Notes: generated by a model not told the origin, from the sequence alone. DNA of 64,000 nucleotides from Bifidobacterium stellenboschense (GCF_000741785.1 NZ_JGZP01000016.1:112811-176810), one strand, 5' to 3'. Positions 24,197 through 33,703 are shown, counted from the first letter of the stretch. A program made the numbers and translations.

Positions 24197-25561
24197 ATGA
24201 GTGCAGTCGAGGCAACGACTGAAAACGCAGCTGAAGGCAAGCTGCAGGCGATGGCCCACGATTCCGTGAAGACCGTCATCGCCGCCTCCATGGTCGGTAC
24301 GGCCATCGAGTTCTACGACTTCTACGCCTACGGCACCGCCGCGGCGAACTACTTCCCGCACATCTTCTTCTCCGCGAAGGACAACCCGACCGTCGCGCTG
24401 CTGATGAGCCTGCTGACCTTCGCCATCGCGTTCATCGCCCGCCCGCTCGGCTCCCTCGTGTTCGGCCACTTCGGCGACCGCATGGGCCGCAAGACCACGC
24501 TGGTCGTCTCCCTGATGACCATGGGCGTCGGCACGTTCCTCATCGGATGCCTGCCGACCTACAACCAGGCGGGCGTCTTCGCCGTCGCCATCCTGTGCCT
24601 GCTCCGCTTCGTCCAGGGCATCGGCCTGGGCGGCGAATGGTCCGGCGCCGCGCTGGTCGCCACCGAGAACGCCCCCGAGGACAAGCGCGCCCTGTACGGC
24701 TCCTTCCCGGAGCTCGGCGCCCCGATCGGCTTCTTCCTGTCCAACGGCACCTACTTCCTGCTTGAGACCTTCAACGACTCCGACGCGATGCTCGCCTGGG
24801 GCTGGCGCGTGCCGTTCCTGCTGTCCGCGGTGCTCGTGATCATCGGCCTCGTCGTGCGAGTCCACATGGAGGAGACCCCGATCTTCCGCCTCGCCCAGGA
24901 GAAGAAGCAGGTCGTCAAGGCCCCGATCGTCGAAGTGTTCAAGAAGTCCTGGAAGCAGGTCCTGCAGGCCACGTTCCTCGTCGCCGTCACCTACACGCTG
25001 TTCTACACGCTCGCCACCTGGTCCCTCGCATGGGGCACCAAGGAGCAGGGCGAGGGCGGCGGTGGCCTCGGCTTCACCAATCAGGAGTACCTGCTCATGC
25101 TCATGATCGCCATCTGCGTGTTCGCCGCGTTCATCGTGATCTCCTGCGTGAACGCCGACAAGTGGGGCCGCAAGCGCGTCATCATCACGTCCTCCGTGCT
25201 GCTCGTCGTGTTCGCCGCGCTGTTCCCGTTCCTCCTGAACGGCCAGATCGTCGGCCAGCGCAACTTCTTCGCCAACATGGTGTTCCTGTGCGTCGGCTTC
25301 GCCCTCATGGGCACCGCGTTCGGCCCGATCGGCGCGTTCCTGCCCGAGCTGTTCGACGCCAACGTGCGCTACTCCGGCTCCGGCATCGGCTACAACCTCG
25401 CCGCCATCGTCGGCGCGGCCTTCGTGCCGACCATCGCCACCTGGCTGAGCTCCCACTGGGGCGTCCACTCCGTCGGCATCTACCTCGGTGTGATGGCCCT
25501 GTGCTGCCTCGTCGCCGTGCTGTCCTGCAAGGAGACGAAGGACGTCGATTTCACGAAGTGA
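24197..25561 (+). CDS. MHS-family MFS transporter under attenuator control
   Basis: This is a 454-residue membrane protein of 12 helices. Hallmarks of the metabolite:H+ symporter (MHS) group are FYDFYAYG in helix 1, FGHFGDRMGRKTTL between helices 2 and 3, RFVQGIGLGGEWSGA in helix 4, and NADKWGRKR in the second half. The group carries organic acids, betaine, shikimate and similar compounds. AGGAG precedes ATG 24197. The gene lies directly behind the Ile/Val/Leu leader peptide and terminator and before two ilvC genes. A branched-chain amino acid or 2-oxo-acid substrate is therefore a reasonable inference, not established. Confidence 0.88.
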   Translation: MSAVEATTENAAEGKLQAMAHDSVKTVIAASMVGTAIEFYDFYAYGTAAANYFPHIFFSAKDNPTVALLMSLLTFAIAFIARPLGSLVFGHFGDRMGRKTTLVVSLMTMGVGTFLIGCLPTYNQAGVFAVAILCLLRFVQGIGLGGEWSGAALVATENAPEDKRALYGSFPELGAPIGFFLSNGTYFLLETFNDSDAMLAWGWRVPFLLSAVLVIIGLVVRVHMEETPIFRLAQEKKQVVKAPIVEVFKKSWKQVLQATFLVAVTYTLFYTLATWSLAWGTKEQGEGGGGLGFTNQEYLLMLMIAICVFAAFIVISCVNADKWGRKRVIITSSVLLVVFAALFPFLLNGQIVGQRNFFANMVFLCVGFALMGTAFGPIGAFLPELFDANVRYSGSGIGYNLAAIVGAAFVPTIATWLSSHWGVHSVGIYLGVMALCCLVAVLSCKETKDVDFTK

Positions 25562-25572
25562 TTTCCCTTTTC

Positions 25573-25780
25573 GGCCCCCGCTGGCGGGGGCTGGCGGCGA
25601 AGCCGACTGGGGGTGGCCCGGTTCGGGATTGTTCGGATTGTTCGGACCGTTCGGGCCGTGAACCACCCTCCGGCGCTTCGCGCCACCTCCCGCCAGCGGG
25701 AGGGGAAAAGTCGTCCGAGGACGGCATCTCCCCCTCAGCCCGGCTTCGCCGACCAGCTCCCCTGACAGGGGACGCAGGGA
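25573..25780. repeat. GC-rich composite palindromic repeats between the MHS gene and ilvC
   Basis: The forward unit GGCCCCCGCTGGCGGGGGC followed by GGCGGCGAAGCCGAC lies at 25573-25616; the inverted unit ACCACCCTCCGGCGCTTCGCGCC...CTCCCGCCAGCGGGAG ends at 25704. Between them TTCGG motifs repeat. A second remnant (CCCTCAGCCCGGCTTCGCCG...CCCCTGACAGGGG) lies at 25733-25770. Confidence 0.7.
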
Positions 25781-25867
25781 ACGCGAATCCCCCAAACTTT
25801 CCAGCTGTAATCGCGTTTGATTTCGGCTTGATTCCATAACTGAAAATTCAATTCAATATTTGGACGC

Positions 25868-25907
25868 GGGCGACCGCGTCGCCCACTGCGGGACTAGAAA
25901 TAGTCCC
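25868..25907 (+). promoter_or_regulatory. Two tight hairpins in the ilvC leader region
   Basis: GGGCGAC-CGC-GTCGCCC (25868-25884) and GGGACTA-GAAA-TAGTCCC (25890-25907) stand side by side about 130 nt before the ilvC start. Both stems are perfect and the second has a GNRA tetraloop. The preceding stretch 25800-25860 is AT-rich and likely holds the promoter. A structured 5' leader is likely; no known riboswitch is recognised. Confidence 0.5.
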
Positions 25908-26033
25908 CAGTGAACCGATGACCTCCCCGACACAAGGACACAATCCTTCTCGCCGAAGGCCGTCAGCAATCTCACCGATTGTCGGACGTGCAGTTTCGTT
26001 CGGCACACTGAACAACATAAAGGAGTGCCTATC

Positions 26034-27086
26034 ATGGCAGCAACTATCTGGTACGAGAAGGACGCCGACCTCTCCGTGTTCGAAGGCAAGAAGGTCGCCA
26101 TCCTCGGCTACGGTTCCCAGGGCCACGCCCACGCGCTGAACCTGCGTGACTCCGGCGTCGACGTCGTCGTCGGCCTGCGTCCGACCTCCAAGTCCGTCGA
26201 GTTCGCCAAGGAGCAGGGCCTCGAGGTCAAGCCGGTCGCCGAGGCCGTCGCCGAGGCCGACGTGGTCATGGTGCTGCTGCCTGATCAGTACCAGGCCGCC
26301 GTCTACAAGAAGGACATCGAGCCGAACCTGAAGCCGGGCGCCGCTCTGGCCTTCGCCCACGGCTTCAACATCCACTACGGCTACATCAAGCCGTCCGAGG
26401 ATCACCCGGTCTTCATGGTCGCCCCGAAGGGCCCGGGCCACATCGTGCGTCGTGAGTACGCCGCCGGCCGTGGCGTCCCGGTCGTCGTCGCCGTCGAGCA
26501 GGATCCGGATGGCAAGACCTGGCCGCTGTGCCTCGCCTACGCGAAGGCCCTCGGCGCCCTGCGCGCCGGCGCCATCAAGACCACGTTCACCGAGGAGACC
26601 GAGACCGATCTGTTCGGCGAGCAGGACGTCCTCATGGGCGGCATCAACCACCTGTGCGACATGGGCTTCGACGTGCTGACCGAGGCCGGCTACCAGCCGG
26701 AGATCGCCTACTTCGAGGTCTTCCACGAGCTGAAGATGCTCGTCGACCTCGCCAACGAGGGTGGTCTGAACAAGGCCCGTTGGTCCTGCTCCGACACCGC
26801 CCAGTACGGCGACTACACCTCCACGGTCATCACCGAGGAGACCAAGAAGCGCATGCAGTACCAGCTCAAGCGCATCCAGGACGGCTCCTTCGCCAAGGAG
26901 TTCATGGATGATCAGGCCGCCGGCGCCCCGAAGTTCAAGAAGCTGCAGGAGGAGTACTCCCACCCGCACCTCGAGACCGTCGGCCCGAAGCTGCGCGCCA
27001 TGTTCTCCTGGAACAACGGCCCGGCCAAGGATCAGGACGAGGCCGAGTCCTTCAACGGCAAGATCGCTCGTACCCAGGTTCAGTGA
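26034..27086 (+). CDS. ilvC: Ketol-acid reductoisomerase, copy 1
   Basis: This 350-residue enzyme of isoleucine/valine synthesis isomerises and reduces acetohydroxy acids with NADPH and Mg2+. The Rossmann motif [10 protein letters not shown] stands near residue 24, the cofactor-selecting loop reads LRPTSKS, and the metal/substrate blocks [16 protein letters not shown] and [18 protein letters not shown] are intact. AAAGGAG precedes ATG 26034. Length fits class I enzymes. A near-identical paralogue follows 1 kb downstream. A strong terminator follows at 27150. Confidence 0.97.
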   Translation: MAATIWYEKDADLSVFEGKKVAILGYGSQGHAHALNLRDSGVDVVVGLRPTSKSVEFAKEQGLEVKPVAEAVAEADVVMVLLPDQYQAAVYKKDIEPNLKPGAALAFAHGFNIHYGYIKPSEDHPVFMVAPKGPGHIVRREYAAGRGVPVVVAVEQDPDGKTWPLCLAYAKALGALRAGAIKTTFTEETETDLFGEQDVLMGGINHLCDMGFDVLTEAGYQPEIAYFEVFHELKMLVDLANEGGLNKARWSCSDTAQYGDYTSTVITEETKKRMQYQLKRIQDGSFAKEFMDDQAAGAPKFKKLQEEYSHPHLETVGPKLRAMFSWNNGPAKDQDEAESFNGKIARTQVQ

Positions 27087-27149
27087 GCCTGTCCGCCCCG
27101 GCTCCCGTCCGATGAGGACATGGCCGGGTGACCGTATCGGTCGCTGAAA

Positions 27150-27184
27150 GGCCGCCATCCGTTTACCACGGGTGGCGGCCTTTT
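27150..27184 (+). terminator. Rho-independent terminator of ilvC copy 1
   Basis: GGCCGCCATCCG (27150-27161) pairs with CGGGTGGCGGCC (27169-27180) across a 7-nt loop, followed by TTTT. Confidence 0.85.
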
Positions 27185-27320
27185 CGTTGTTTCGGTTTTG
27201 GGGTTTCGTTTCTTTGCCGGCGGTTGTTGGTTGTCCCGTTGTTGGTTGTCCCGTTGTCGGTTGCCCCCGTGTCGGTCGTCCCCGTCCTCGGCGCGATAAA
27301 TCCCGGGAAGTCGGCCTATA

Positions 27321-27657
27321 TTCCGGGAATCTTTGTGCTGACTCGGTCTCAGTGCGAAGATTCCCGGACGAAGAGGTTGTTCCCCGGGATTTCTTGTGCT
27401 GGTGACGGTTCAGTGCAACAATTCCCGGGTGATGGGGCTGTTTTCCGGGATTTCTTGTGCTGACTCGGTCTCAGTGCAACAATTCCCGGATGACAGGGGT
27501 GATTCCCGGGAAAAGTTGCGCTGGGAATTTGCGTTGGGGAATGGGGGCGCAAGGATTCCCGGGTGATGGGGATGATTCCCGGGATAAGTTGTGCTGGCGG
27601 TGTTTCAGCGCAACGATTTCCGGGTGACAGGGTTGTTTTCCGGGAAAAGTTGCGCTG
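27321..27657. repeat. Array of five tandem hairpins, 60-61-bp period
   Basis: Each unit is an imperfect inverted repeat: left arm like TTCCCGGGATTTCTTGTGCTG, right arm like CAGTGCAACAATTCCCGGG. Left arms start at 27321, 27382, 27443, 27503 and about 27574. Units 1, 2, 3 and 5 have a 9-nt loop; unit 4 has a longer one. A sixth left arm (27638-27657) has no partner. Spacers between hairpins are also alike (TGATGGGG, TGACAGGG). Arms vary while keeping their pairing. It lies between the two ilvC genes, after the terminator. Confidence 0.85.
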
Positions 27658-28073
27658 TGTCTGTGGTTGCGCCGTGGTCGGCGAGGGGGCAACGCGATGC
27701 GAACATCCCCGGCTGTCCACGATGCGGGGGAATGGGTCGGATGATGGCCCGAATCATGGACGTGGGCCACTATCCGACCGCAATATCGATAGGATTGAGC
27801 GCAGTTCACGGGACACAATCCCGCACGATCGAGGTCATCCGGTCAACGCACAACGCACGCGGCTCACGCACGCGCGACCGGCGGACCACCCACCCGCGCA
27901 ACATGCGCCAACGCATAACGCGCAACCACATAACGACACCGTGTGCCGTTCGCACGAACGGTCGAACCGGTCGGACGCGACCGACGGCGGCCTCGCAGGG
28001 GCGATGCCGGCGGGCGTCGTCGGACCGGCGCATCGACCGCCGCGTGACGGTACGCAAGTAAAGGAGTGCCACC
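27658..28073. other. Intergenic region upstream of ilvC copy 2
   Basis: This 416-nt stretch has no credible gene and no clear promoter. It holds several CGCAAC/GCGCAAC motifs and a late AAAGGAG ribosome site for the next gene. I see no leader peptide with Ile/Val/Leu runs here. Confidence 0.3.
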
Positions 28074-29126
28074 ATGGCTGCACAGATCTGGTATGAGAAT
28101 GACGGCGATCTCTCCGTGCTCGAAGGCAAGAAAGTCGCGATCATCGGCTACGGCTCGCAGGGCCACGCCCACGCGCTGAACCTGCGCGATTCCGGCGTCG
28201 ACGTCGTCGTCGGCCTGCGCCCCACCTCGAAGTCCGTGGACTTCGCGAAAGAGCAGGGCCTCGAGGTCAAGTCCGTGCCGGAAGCCGCCGCCGAGGCCGA
28301 CGTCATCATGATCCTCGCGCCGGACCAGTACCAGCGCAACATCTGGAAGGACGACATCGAGCCGAACATCAAGCCGGGTGCGGCCGTCGCCTTCGCCCAC
28401 GGCTTCAACATCCACTACGGCTACATCAAGCCGAGCGAGGATCACCCGGTGTTCATGGTCGCGCCGAAGGGCCCGGGCCACATCGTGCGTCGTGAGTACG
28501 CGGCCGGCCGTGGCGTCCCGGTGGTCGTGGCCGTCGAGCAGGATCCACGCGGCGACGGCTGGGCGCTGACCCTGGCCTACGCGAAGGCCCTCGGTGCCCT
28601 GCGCGCCGGCGCCATCAAGACCACGTTCAAGGAGGAGACCGAGACCGATCTGTTCGGCGAGCAGAACGTCCTCATGGGCGGCGTGAACAAGCTCGTCGAG
28701 ATGGGCTTCGAGGTCCTCACCGACGCCGGCTACCAGCCGGAGATCGCCTACTTCGAGGTCTGCCACGAGCTTAAGATGCTCGTCGACCTGATGAACGAGG
28801 GCGGCCTCAACAAGGCCCGTTGGTCCTGCTCCGACACCGCCCAGTACGGCGACTACACCAACACCGTCATCAACGAGGACTGCCGCAAGCGCATGGAGTA
28901 CCACCTGGGCCGCATCCAGGATGGCTCCTTCGCCAAGGAGTTCATCGACGACCAGGACGCCGGCGCCCCGCACTTCAAGGAGCTGCAGGAGAAGTACTCC
29001 AACGAGCGCATCGAGACCGTCGGCCCGAAGCTGCGCGCCATGTTCTCCTGGAACAAGGACGGCGTGAAGGACGCCGACGAGGCCAACTCCTTCACCGGCA
29101 AGATCGCCCGCGCCCAGGTTCAGTGA
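28074..29126 (+). CDS. ilvC: Ketol-acid reductoisomerase, copy 2
   Basis: This 350-residue protein is the same length as copy 1 and closely similar throughout; long stretches are identical, e.g. around [11 protein letters not shown] and [18 protein letters not shown]. The NADPH loop LRPTSKS and the metal-binding blocks are unchanged, so it should be active. Differences cluster in the segment after [12 protein letters not shown] (residues about 67-95) and in the C-terminal knotted domain ([16 protein letters not shown]-rich changes). AAAGGAG precedes ATG 28074. Its upstream region differs wholly from that of copy 1, which suggests separate control. Confidence 0.96.
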   Translation: MAAQIWYENDGDLSVLEGKKVAIIGYGSQGHAHALNLRDSGVDVVVGLRPTSKSVDFAKEQGLEVKSVPEAAAEADVIMILAPDQYQRNIWKDDIEPNIKPGAAVAFAHGFNIHYGYIKPSEDHPVFMVAPKGPGHIVRREYAAGRGVPVVVAVEQDPRGDGWALTLAYAKALGALRAGAIKTTFKEETETDLFGEQNVLMGGVNKLVEMGFEVLTDAGYQPEIAYFEVCHELKMLVDLMNEGGLNKARWSCSDTAQYGDYTNTVINEDCRKRMEYHLGRIQDGSFAKEFIDDQDAGAPHFKELQEKYSNERIETVGPKLRAMFSWNKDGVKDADEANSFTGKIARAQVQ

Positions 29127-29232
29127 GCTTGGTCTCAGTGAGCTGAGGTGGATGCCGGGTCCAGTGAGCCGGGTCTTGTACGTCAAGTTCGGTGAGCCGG
29201 GCTTGGTGAGCTCGGCTCGGCGCTCGCCTCGT

Positions 29233-29345
29233 ATCAGCTCCCGCTGGCGGGAGCTGTCGGTCGTAGGCCGACTGAGGGTGGTTACGACAGTCCGTCACAC
29301 CACCCTCAGCCCCGCTTCGCGGGACAGCTCCCGCCAGCGGGAGCA
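29233..29345. repeat. GC-rich composite inverted repeat downstream of ilvC copy 2
   Basis: CAGCTCCCGCTGGCGGGAGCTG and GTCGG...CCGACTGAGGGTGG are mirrored, after a 20-nt centre, by CCACCCTCAG...CCCGCTTCGCGGG and ACAGCTCCCGCCAGCGGGAG. This is a clear example of the forward/inverted composite form. Confidence 0.8.
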
Positions 29346-29349
29346 GGTC

Positions 29350-29492
29350 AATAGGCCGCAGTTCCTTACTGGTGGGAGTGAGTCAATAGGCCGTCGTTCC
29401 TCATTGACGGGGCAAACGAATAGGCCGCGGTTCCTTACTGGTGAGTGCGAATCAATGAGCCGTCGTTCCTCGCTGATGGGAGCAAGTCAATA
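29350..29492 (+). repeat. 35-bp-period direct repeat array
   Basis: AATAGGCCG (once AATGAGCCG) starts at 29350, 29385, 29419, 29454 and 29489. Each is followed by C/T-A/C-GTTCC and then ACTGG or a similar half-arm. The fifth unit forms the terminator at 29493. The unit is not found elsewhere in the window. Confidence 0.8.
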
Positions 29493-29528
29493 GGCCGTCG
29501 TTCCCATTATCGGGAGCGGCGGCCTTTC
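29493..29528 (+). terminator. Terminator formed by the last unit of the 35-bp array
   Basis: GGCCGTCGTTCCC (29493-29505) pairs with GGGAGCGGCGGCC (29512-29524) with two G-U pairs, followed by TTTCG. It is probably the terminator of ilvC copy 2. Confidence 0.65.
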
Positions 29529-29775
29529 GCGTTGCGTTATCAAAGAAATCAAAAGAATCAAAAGGATTCGGTCGACAATAGGGGCGGGGAATTAAAGGCT
29601 TGCCGGCAGCCCCCGCGAAAGCCTTCTCGGTTTCGATGGTCATTGGTGGGTCATTCCCATGTGCCGCCCGCCGAGGGGCATCCCATGTGCCGCCGGCGAG
29701 AGGGTTCCCTTGTAACTCCCCGCCCGAGGGGGATATCCCCGGTGGCGTCGTTGGTGTGCCATGTGCGTTGGCTCT

Positions 29776-30007
29776 GGCCATTGCGTGGCGCGCAAGTGAC
29801 GCTGAGATGGCCGTGAGCGTCGGTTCTGTGCCAAGGGTGGCGCGCATGCGATGCTGAGATGGCTGTCGGCGTCGTTTGCGTGCCAGGGGTGGCGCGCATG
29901 CGATGCTGAGGTGGACGTTGCCGTCGCTTGTGTGCCAAGGGTGGCGCGCAAACGACGCTGGTCGCGCTCTTGGTGTCGGTTCCGTGCCAAGGGTGGCGCG
30001 GAACCGA
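29776..30007. repeat. Array of five units, exact 52-bp period, constant loop with variable stems
   Basis: The core GTGCCAAGGGTGGCGCG starts at 29828, 29880, 29932 and 29984; a degenerate copy lies at 29776. The bases on both sides of the core form stems that differ between units yet stay largely complementary. The last unit is perfect: TCGGTTCCG ... CGGAACCGA (29976-30007). Between cores lies GATGCTGAGATGG or a similar linker. Confidence 0.8.
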
Positions 30008-30012
30008 CGGAA

Positions 30013-30368
30013 ACAAGGGCTGGGGTAATGGAATAGAGGGTCGGAGGCTTGGCAGCAACGTAGCGGTGTCGGATGGTGGTGGGAGAATAGTCGGCAATCG
30101 TCTATGAGAGCGTTCACATCGGCGGAACATCATCGTTGAGGAGCGGTGGCAGGAACGCGCGAGGCATCGGGAAAGCATGGCACGGAATCGTCATCGCCGA
30201 TTCGTCGCCTCGAATGTGAGCGCGCACATAGACTGACGTGCGATTGCGAAAACGACCCGGAATCGTGCGGAACGTCCGGCAGGATCGTGGTGTGACGTAG
30301 CACCGTGAAGCGGCCCTGACGGGGAGAACGAAGGAGAGGCGCTACGTCGCGCCCGGACGAAAGTTGCA
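30013..30368. other. Intergenic region upstream of the GH43 gene
   Basis: No gene, terminator or repeat is evident. It should contain the GH43 promoter, but I cannot point to one with confidence. AACGAAGGAGAGG near 30328 looks like a ribosome site but is not followed by a start codon at the right distance. Confidence 0.3.
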
Positions 30369-30377
30369 GTGCAGCAT

Positions 30378-33300
30378 ATGAACCATTGGAAGAAAGCAGT
30401 CGCGCTGATCGCGACGGTGCCGATGTTCGCGGCGTTCGCGCCCGCGGCCACCGCCGCCGACGCGACGACCGCGGTCGCGCAGTCCGCGCCCGCCGTCACC
30501 GCCGCGGCCGACGCCGCCCCGACCCTGCTCGCCAGCTGGGACTTCACCGGCAAGAACGGCACCAGCAGCGGCTCTATCGCCGATTCGACCGGCAAGTACA
30601 ACCTGACCCTCAACGGCGGCGTCTCCGTCGGCAAGTTCGGCGACCGCTCCAACAACGAGGCGCTGAACCTCAACAACGACGCGAACAGCGCCAAGTACGC
30701 GCAGATCGACGACCAGCTGTTCAAGGACGCCGGCGACTCCTTCACCCTGGAGTTCGCGGCCAAGACGCGTCACGCGGACGACGGCAACTACTTCTCGCTC
30801 GGCGTCGGCAAAGACAACGGCAACGACACCAGCAAGTACCTGATGTTCTACAGCAGCACCGGCACCGTCAAGGGAGTCATCTCCGATAACGGCTGGCACA
30901 ACGAGCAGGGTTCCGAGGTCAACGTCGCGAACAACAACAACATCTGGCACGACTACAAGATCGTCGTGGACGGCACCAAGCTCGCCGTGTACCGTGACGG
31001 CACCCCGGTCATCTTCAAGGCCGACACCGGCATCACGATGAGCGGTCTCGGCGCGACCACCGCGTACATCGGCAAGTCGTTCTACAACGCCGACAAGTAC
31101 TGGAACGGCGCCATCGACGACATCAAGGTGTACAAGGGCGCCGAACTCGCCTCGCCGACCGGCGTGACCATCTCCGGCGGCGGCGTGGTCGACGGCAAGC
31201 TCGCCCTGACCGAGAAGTCCACCGCCAAGCTCACCGCCACCGTCACCCCGGACGACGCCGTCAGCAAGAACGTCACCTGGTCGTCCTCCGACGAGGGCGT
31301 GGCGAAGGTCTCCGACGACGGCACCGTGACCGCCGTCAAGGCCGGATCCGCGACCATCACCGCGACCACCGAGATCGGCGGCGTGAAGGCCGAACTGCCC
31401 GTCACCGTGAACCCGATGGACGCGAAGAGCGCCGCCACCGAGGACCTCGACGCCGCGATCAGCGCGCTCAAGACCACCACGACCGAGAACCTGCCGCTCG
31501 TCGCCGAAGGCACGAAGAACGGCTCGACGATCACGTGGACCTCCTCCGACCCGAAGCTCATCACCGGCACGAAGGCCGACTACAAGGCACCGAGCGTGGG
31601 GGCCGCCGATCCGTACCAGGGTGCCGGCGTCGTGACCCGCCCCGCCTACGGCGACGGCGATTCCAAGCCGGTCACGCTGACCGCCACCGCCAGCTACAAC
31701 GGCGGCGAGAAGGTCACCAAGACCGTCGAAGTCACCGTCAAGGAGAAGACGCGTTCCGTGCCGGACGGCGCGTATGCGTCCGTCACCTTCCTGTCCGACT
31801 CCGCGACCACCAACGGCAAGATCGGCGAGGCCCTGTACGAGTCCGCCACCGACGGCAACAACTTCTTCTCGTTCAAGGAGATCAACGGCTCCGACCCGGT
31901 CATCGTCTCGAACACCGACACCAAGGGTCTGCGCGACCCGTACGTGCTCAAGTCCCATGACGGCGACAAGTTCTACATGATCGCCACCGACCTCAAGGTC
32001 TCCTCGCAGGGCTGGGGCCAGAACCAGCAGTACGGCTCCCTCAAGCTCGAGGCGTGGGAGTCCACCGACATGGTGAACTGGACCCGCACCAACGCCGAGG
32101 ATGGCGACACCGGCATCAAGGTCAATGCCGACAACATGGGCATGACCTGGGCGCCGGAGGCGTTCTGGGATGACGACCTCAACGCCTACGTCGTGTTCTT
32201 CTCCTCCCGCGAGTACACGGACGGCACCCGCTCCACCGCGGTGAAGAGCTCGAAGACCGGCGGCGCGTACAACATCGTGATGATGGCCATCACGCGCGAC
32301 TTCAAGAGCTACACCCCGGTGCAGAAGTGGCAGGACACCCAGTACTCCCGCATCGACTCCACCGTGTTCAAGATCGGCGACATGTACTACCGCCTCACCA
32401 AGAACGAGGAGAGCGGCAAGGCCGGCGACTACATCACCACCGGCAAGTCCACGTTCCTCGAGCGCTCCAAGTGCCTGACCTGCGAGACGACCTCCGCCGA
32501 TCCGAACGCCGACGTGACCAAGACCTGGCAGCTCGTCGACCAGAACATCCTGCCGTTCGAGGGCCCGGAGTCCATCAAGCTCAACGCGGGCGACCCGAAC
32601 CAGAACGAGGCCGGCGACGCGATGATCATCATGGCCGACTCCGGCGGCTACAAGCCGTACATGACCTCCGAATCCGCGATCGCCGCCTCCAGCTGGACCA
32701 ACCGCCTGTCGCAGACCGACGGCTGGAACACGGAGAAGCAGTGGGGCCCGGGCGTCACCGGCAAGGTCACCCCGACCAACATGCCGACCCCGACCCGCCA
32801 CGGCGCGTTCGTGAACGTGTCCGCCGCCATCGCCGAGAACATGCACCAGTGGACGACCGCCAACCCGACGAAGCTCGCCGCCGTGGACTCGACGACCACG
32901 CTCAAGTATGACGAGGCCTCCCGCGTCCTGACCGCGACCGTCAAGGCCGACGACACGGGCACCGTCGCCGGTTCCGTGAAGTTCGCGCTCGGCGGCGACG
33001 CGGACGGCAGCTGGTCCGAGACCGTCAAGCTCGACGCGAACGGCAAGGCCTCCGTGACCGTTCCCGCCGCCGTGGCCGGTAAGGTCACCGCCGCCTACGA
33101 CGGCTACACCGATGGCCTCGTCAAGAGCTCCGTCAGTGACCCGGTCACGGTCGCGCAGGGCGAGAACCCGACCCAGCCGGAGATCGTCATCACCGGTGAG
33201 GGCGTGAAGGACGGCGAGGTCACGCTGAAGGTCGGCGACGAGCTCGACCTCCACGCCTCGCTCACGCAGGGCGACGCGGCCGCGGCCGACGACGAGCTGG

Positions 33301-33671
33301 TGTGGGGCGATCCGTCCGATCCGGCTGTCGTCGAATACGTCGACCAGGGCGCGAACCCGGCCGCCGGCACCCGCCGCGTCAAGGCGCTCAAGGTCGGTAC
33401 GGCGACGATCATCGTCTCGTCCAAGGCCGATCCGAAGGTGACGGCCAAGCTGACGGTCAAGGTCGTCAAGACCGGTGAGACCGACGCCACGACCCCGAAC
33501 AAGGGCGACACGACCAAGCCGGAAACCAAGCCGAACGGTGCGGCCAAGCCGTCCGGTAACGGTGGCGGCCTGTCTGCGACGGGTGCCGCCGTGGCGTCGG
33601 TGACGGGCGCGGTCGCGCTCCTCGCAGCCGCCGGCATCGCCCTCACCGTCTGGCGCAAGCGCCAGGCGTAG
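30378..33671 (+). CDS. Cell-wall-anchored GH43 glycosidase (arabinofuranosidase/arabinanase-like)
   Basis: This is a 1097-residue extracellular protein. A signal peptide (residues 1-30, ending near ATAADA) is followed by a LamG/concanavalin-like domain (about 45-255), a Big_2 Ig-like domain (about 258-345), the GH43 five-blade catalytic domain (about 460-860), a second Ig-like region (about 930-1030), a Thr/Lys/Pro linker, then the sortase-like signal LSATG, a hydrophobic helix and WRKRQA. GH43 catalytic acids are visible: Asp in GLRDPYV (about 518), Asp in RIDSTVFKIGD (about 658) and Glu in EGPESIK (about 730). Such enzymes release arabinose or xylose from plant polysaccharides at the cell surface. 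A GTG at 30369 is an alternative start; neither has a good ribosome site. Confidence 0.88.
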   Translation: MNHWKKAVALIATVPMFAAFAPAATAADATTAVAQSAPAVTAAADAAPTLLASWDFTGKNGTSSGSIADSTGKYNLTLNGGVSVGKFGDRSNNEALNLNNDANSAKYAQIDDQLFKDAGDSFTLEFAAKTRHADDGNYFSLGVGKDNGNDTSKYLMFYSSTGTVKGVISDNGWHNEQGSEVNVANNNNIWHDYKIVVDGTKLAVYRDGTPVIFKADTGITMSGLGATTAYIGKSFYNADKYWNGAIDDIKVYKGAELASPTGVTISGGGVVDGKLALTEKSTAKLTATVTPDDAVSKNVTWSSSDEGVAKVSDDGTVTAVKAGSATITATTEIGGVKAELPVTVNPMDAKSAATEDLDAAISALKTTTTENLPLVAEGTKNGSTITWTSSDPKLITGTKADYKAPSVGAADPYQGAGVVTRPAYGDGDSKPVTLTATASYNGGEKVTKTVEVTVKEKTRSVPDGAYASVTFLSDSATTNGKIGEALYESATDGNNFFSFKEINGSDPVIVSNTDTKGLRDPYVLKSHDGDKFYMIATDLKVSSQGWGQNQQYGSLKLEAWESTDMVNWTRTNAEDGDTGIKVNADNMGMTWAPEAFWDDDLNAYVVFFSSREYTDGTRSTAVKSSKTGGAYNIVMMAITRDFKSYTPVQKWQDTQYSRIDSTVFKIGDMYYRLTKNEESGKAGDYITTGKSTFLERSKCLTCETTSADPNADVTKTWQLVDQNILPFEGPESIKLNAGDPNQNEAGDAMIIMADSGGYKPYMTSESAIAASSWTNRLSQTDGWNTEKQWGPGVTGKVTPTNMPTPTRHGAFVNVSAAIAENMHQWTTANPTKLAAVDSTTTLKYDEASRVLTATVKADDTGTVAGSVKFALGGDADGSWSETVKLDANGKASVTVPAAVAGKVTAAYDGYTDGLVKSSVSDPVTVAQGENPTQPEIVITGEGVKDGEVTLKVGDELDLHASLTQGDAAAADDELVWGDPSDPAVVEYVDQGANPAAGTRRVKALKVGTATIIVSSKADPKVTAKLTVKVVKTGETDATTPNKGDTTKPETKPNGAAKPSGNGGGLSATGAAVASVTGAVALLAAAGIALTVWRKRQA

Positions 33672-33703
33672 CCGGTATGCGCCTCCGGCGCATGCCGGTT
33701 TTC
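33672..33703 (+). terminator. Terminator of the GH43 gene
   Basis: CCGGTATGCGCC (33672-33683) pairs with GGCGCATGCCGG (33687-33698), followed by TTTTCC. It begins right at the stop codon. Confidence 0.75.

Noticed and set aside
27321..27657. CRISPR array between the ilvC copies
   Set aside because: Units are imperfect hairpins of 40-48 bp with similar, not unique, spacers of about 13 bp, and no cas gene is near.
27591..28061. Leader peptide with Ile/Val codons upstream of ilvC copy 2
   Set aside because: The frame is long and Arg/Thr-rich, lacks a ribosome site and is not followed by a terminator-antiterminator pair.
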